Shown here: one piece after another, positions 63,707-64,000 of the stretch
Numbering within the stretch: the stretch's first letter is position 1
Layout of the letters: each line of letters begins with the position of its first letter
Origin: Firmicutes bacterium CAG:95
GTDB taxonomy: Bacteria; Bacillota; Clostridia; Lachnospirales; Lachnospiraceae
Assembly (NCBI GenBank): GCA_000438155.1
Contig: FR902940.1
Coordinates: 28,788 to 92,787, forward strand
Length of the DNA stretch: 64,000 nt
Direction: 5' to 3'
The notes under the pieces: model-generated
What the model was told of the DNA's origin: nothing
Seen by the model: the letters and a program-made list of their open reading frames with translations, nothing else
Databases searched by the model: none
Made by a program: the position numbers and the translations under genes

Positions 63707-64000
63707 TTATCTGTTTTTTCCGATCACACTCATCAGATAATCCATCCACTCCCGATAAACAATTTCCTCACGATAAATATCTGTTGTTTTTCTCGCATTC
63801 TGCCCCATTTGATATGCGTTTTGCGAGTTGTTTAACACGGATTGCAGGTTTTCTTTCATTTTCTCCACGTCATCAACCGGGGTCAGTAATCCATTTTTAC
63901 CATGGTCAATCAGCTCTCTTGGACCTCCACAGGGACAATCTGTTGCAATAACCGGGAGTCCTGATACCATGGCTTCAATTAACGCGTTCGGCATTCCTTC
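63707..64000 (-). CDS. GT4 glycosyltransferase, C-terminal part
   Basis: The last 97 codons of a GT4-type enzyme that continues beyond the window. The visible sequence starts E-G-M-P-N-A-L-I-E-A-M, the retaining E-x7-E motif, and goes on to VSGLPVIATDCPCGGPRELI, HGKNGLLTPVDDVEKMKEN. It ends 66 bases before the asnB start on the same strand, so it probably belongs to the same operon. Donor unknown; the N-terminal part is not available. Confidence 0.9.
   Translation of the reverse strand, partial: EGMPNALIEAMVSGLPVIATDCPCGGPRELIDHGKNGLLTPVDDVEKMKENLQSVLNNSQNAYQMGQNARKTTDIYREEIVYREWMDYLMSVIGKNR

Noticed and set aside
1..64000. Mobile element or phage origin of the block
   Set aside because: No transposase, integrase, terminal repeat or tRNA-like sequence was found in the window.

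Overview
This 64 kb window is one continuous block of surface-glycan genes from a low-GC Gram-positive bacterium, most likely a gut Lachnospiraceae-type Clostridium. That placement is an inference from the strong AGGAGG-type ribosome sites, frequent GTG/TTG starts, moderate AT richness and the gene families present. Every supported gene lies on the minus strand, so transcription runs from about 64000 down to 1. Genes abut or overlap and no gap exceeds about 115 bases. I see no rRNA, tRNA, CRISPR array, insertion sequence or phage gene.

Layout in transcription order. (1) 64000-54822: end of a GT4 glycosyltransferase, asparagine-synthase-type amidotransferase, an MBOAT/SGNH O-acylation pair, two tandem GT11 fucosyltransferase-like genes, a GT2 and a membrane protein. 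A perfect 19-bp hairpin (54797-54847) closes this unit, and a good sigma-A-type promoter (54770-54798) starts the next. (2) 54716-36351: an ABC flippase, several glycosyltransferases, the first initiating phosphoglycosyltransferase (48819-50189), pyruvyltransferase, Wzx flippase, a GH105-like hydrolase, a GT11, two adjacent Wzy-like polymerases and the FdtB/FdtA pair for a dTDP-3-amino-3,6-dideoxyhexose. (3) 36354-24045: more transferases, an acyltransferase, two unusual fusion proteins (GT26-GT4 and Wzy-glycosyltransferase), a second Wzx and a large GT-C-like membrane protein. (4) 24034-10012: CapE, CapF and CapG for UDP-N-acetyl-L-fucosamine, a WbuB-like transferase, a second ABC flippase, a PseC-like aminotransferase and a second initiating phosphoglycosyltransferase. 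(5) 9981-1: neuB, then eight unusual sugar/cyclitol-type genes, then neuC and neuA (neuA runs off the window).

Region 5 is the most unusual part. The nonulosonic (sialic-type) acid genes neuB, neuC and neuA bracket an ATP-grasp ligase, a divergent GAPDH homologue, a glycerate-kinase-family gene, a LicC-type nucleotidyltransferase, an SDR, a dehydroquinate-synthase-like cyclase, a VOC epimerase-like protein and a PHP phosphatase. A cyclase plus VOC plus SDR plus nucleotidyltransferase resembles the logic of nucleotide-activated cyclitol pathways. Two of the eight genes are broken: the cyclase by a 32-bp tandem duplication whose collapse would restore the frame exactly, and the kinase by a single in-frame TGA.

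Two initiators, three Wzy-like proteins, two Wzx and two ABC flippases imply at least two glycan assembly lines, with non-sugar decorations (O-acyl, pyruvyl, amide) added. Functions are read from protein motifs only; sugar specificities are inferences.
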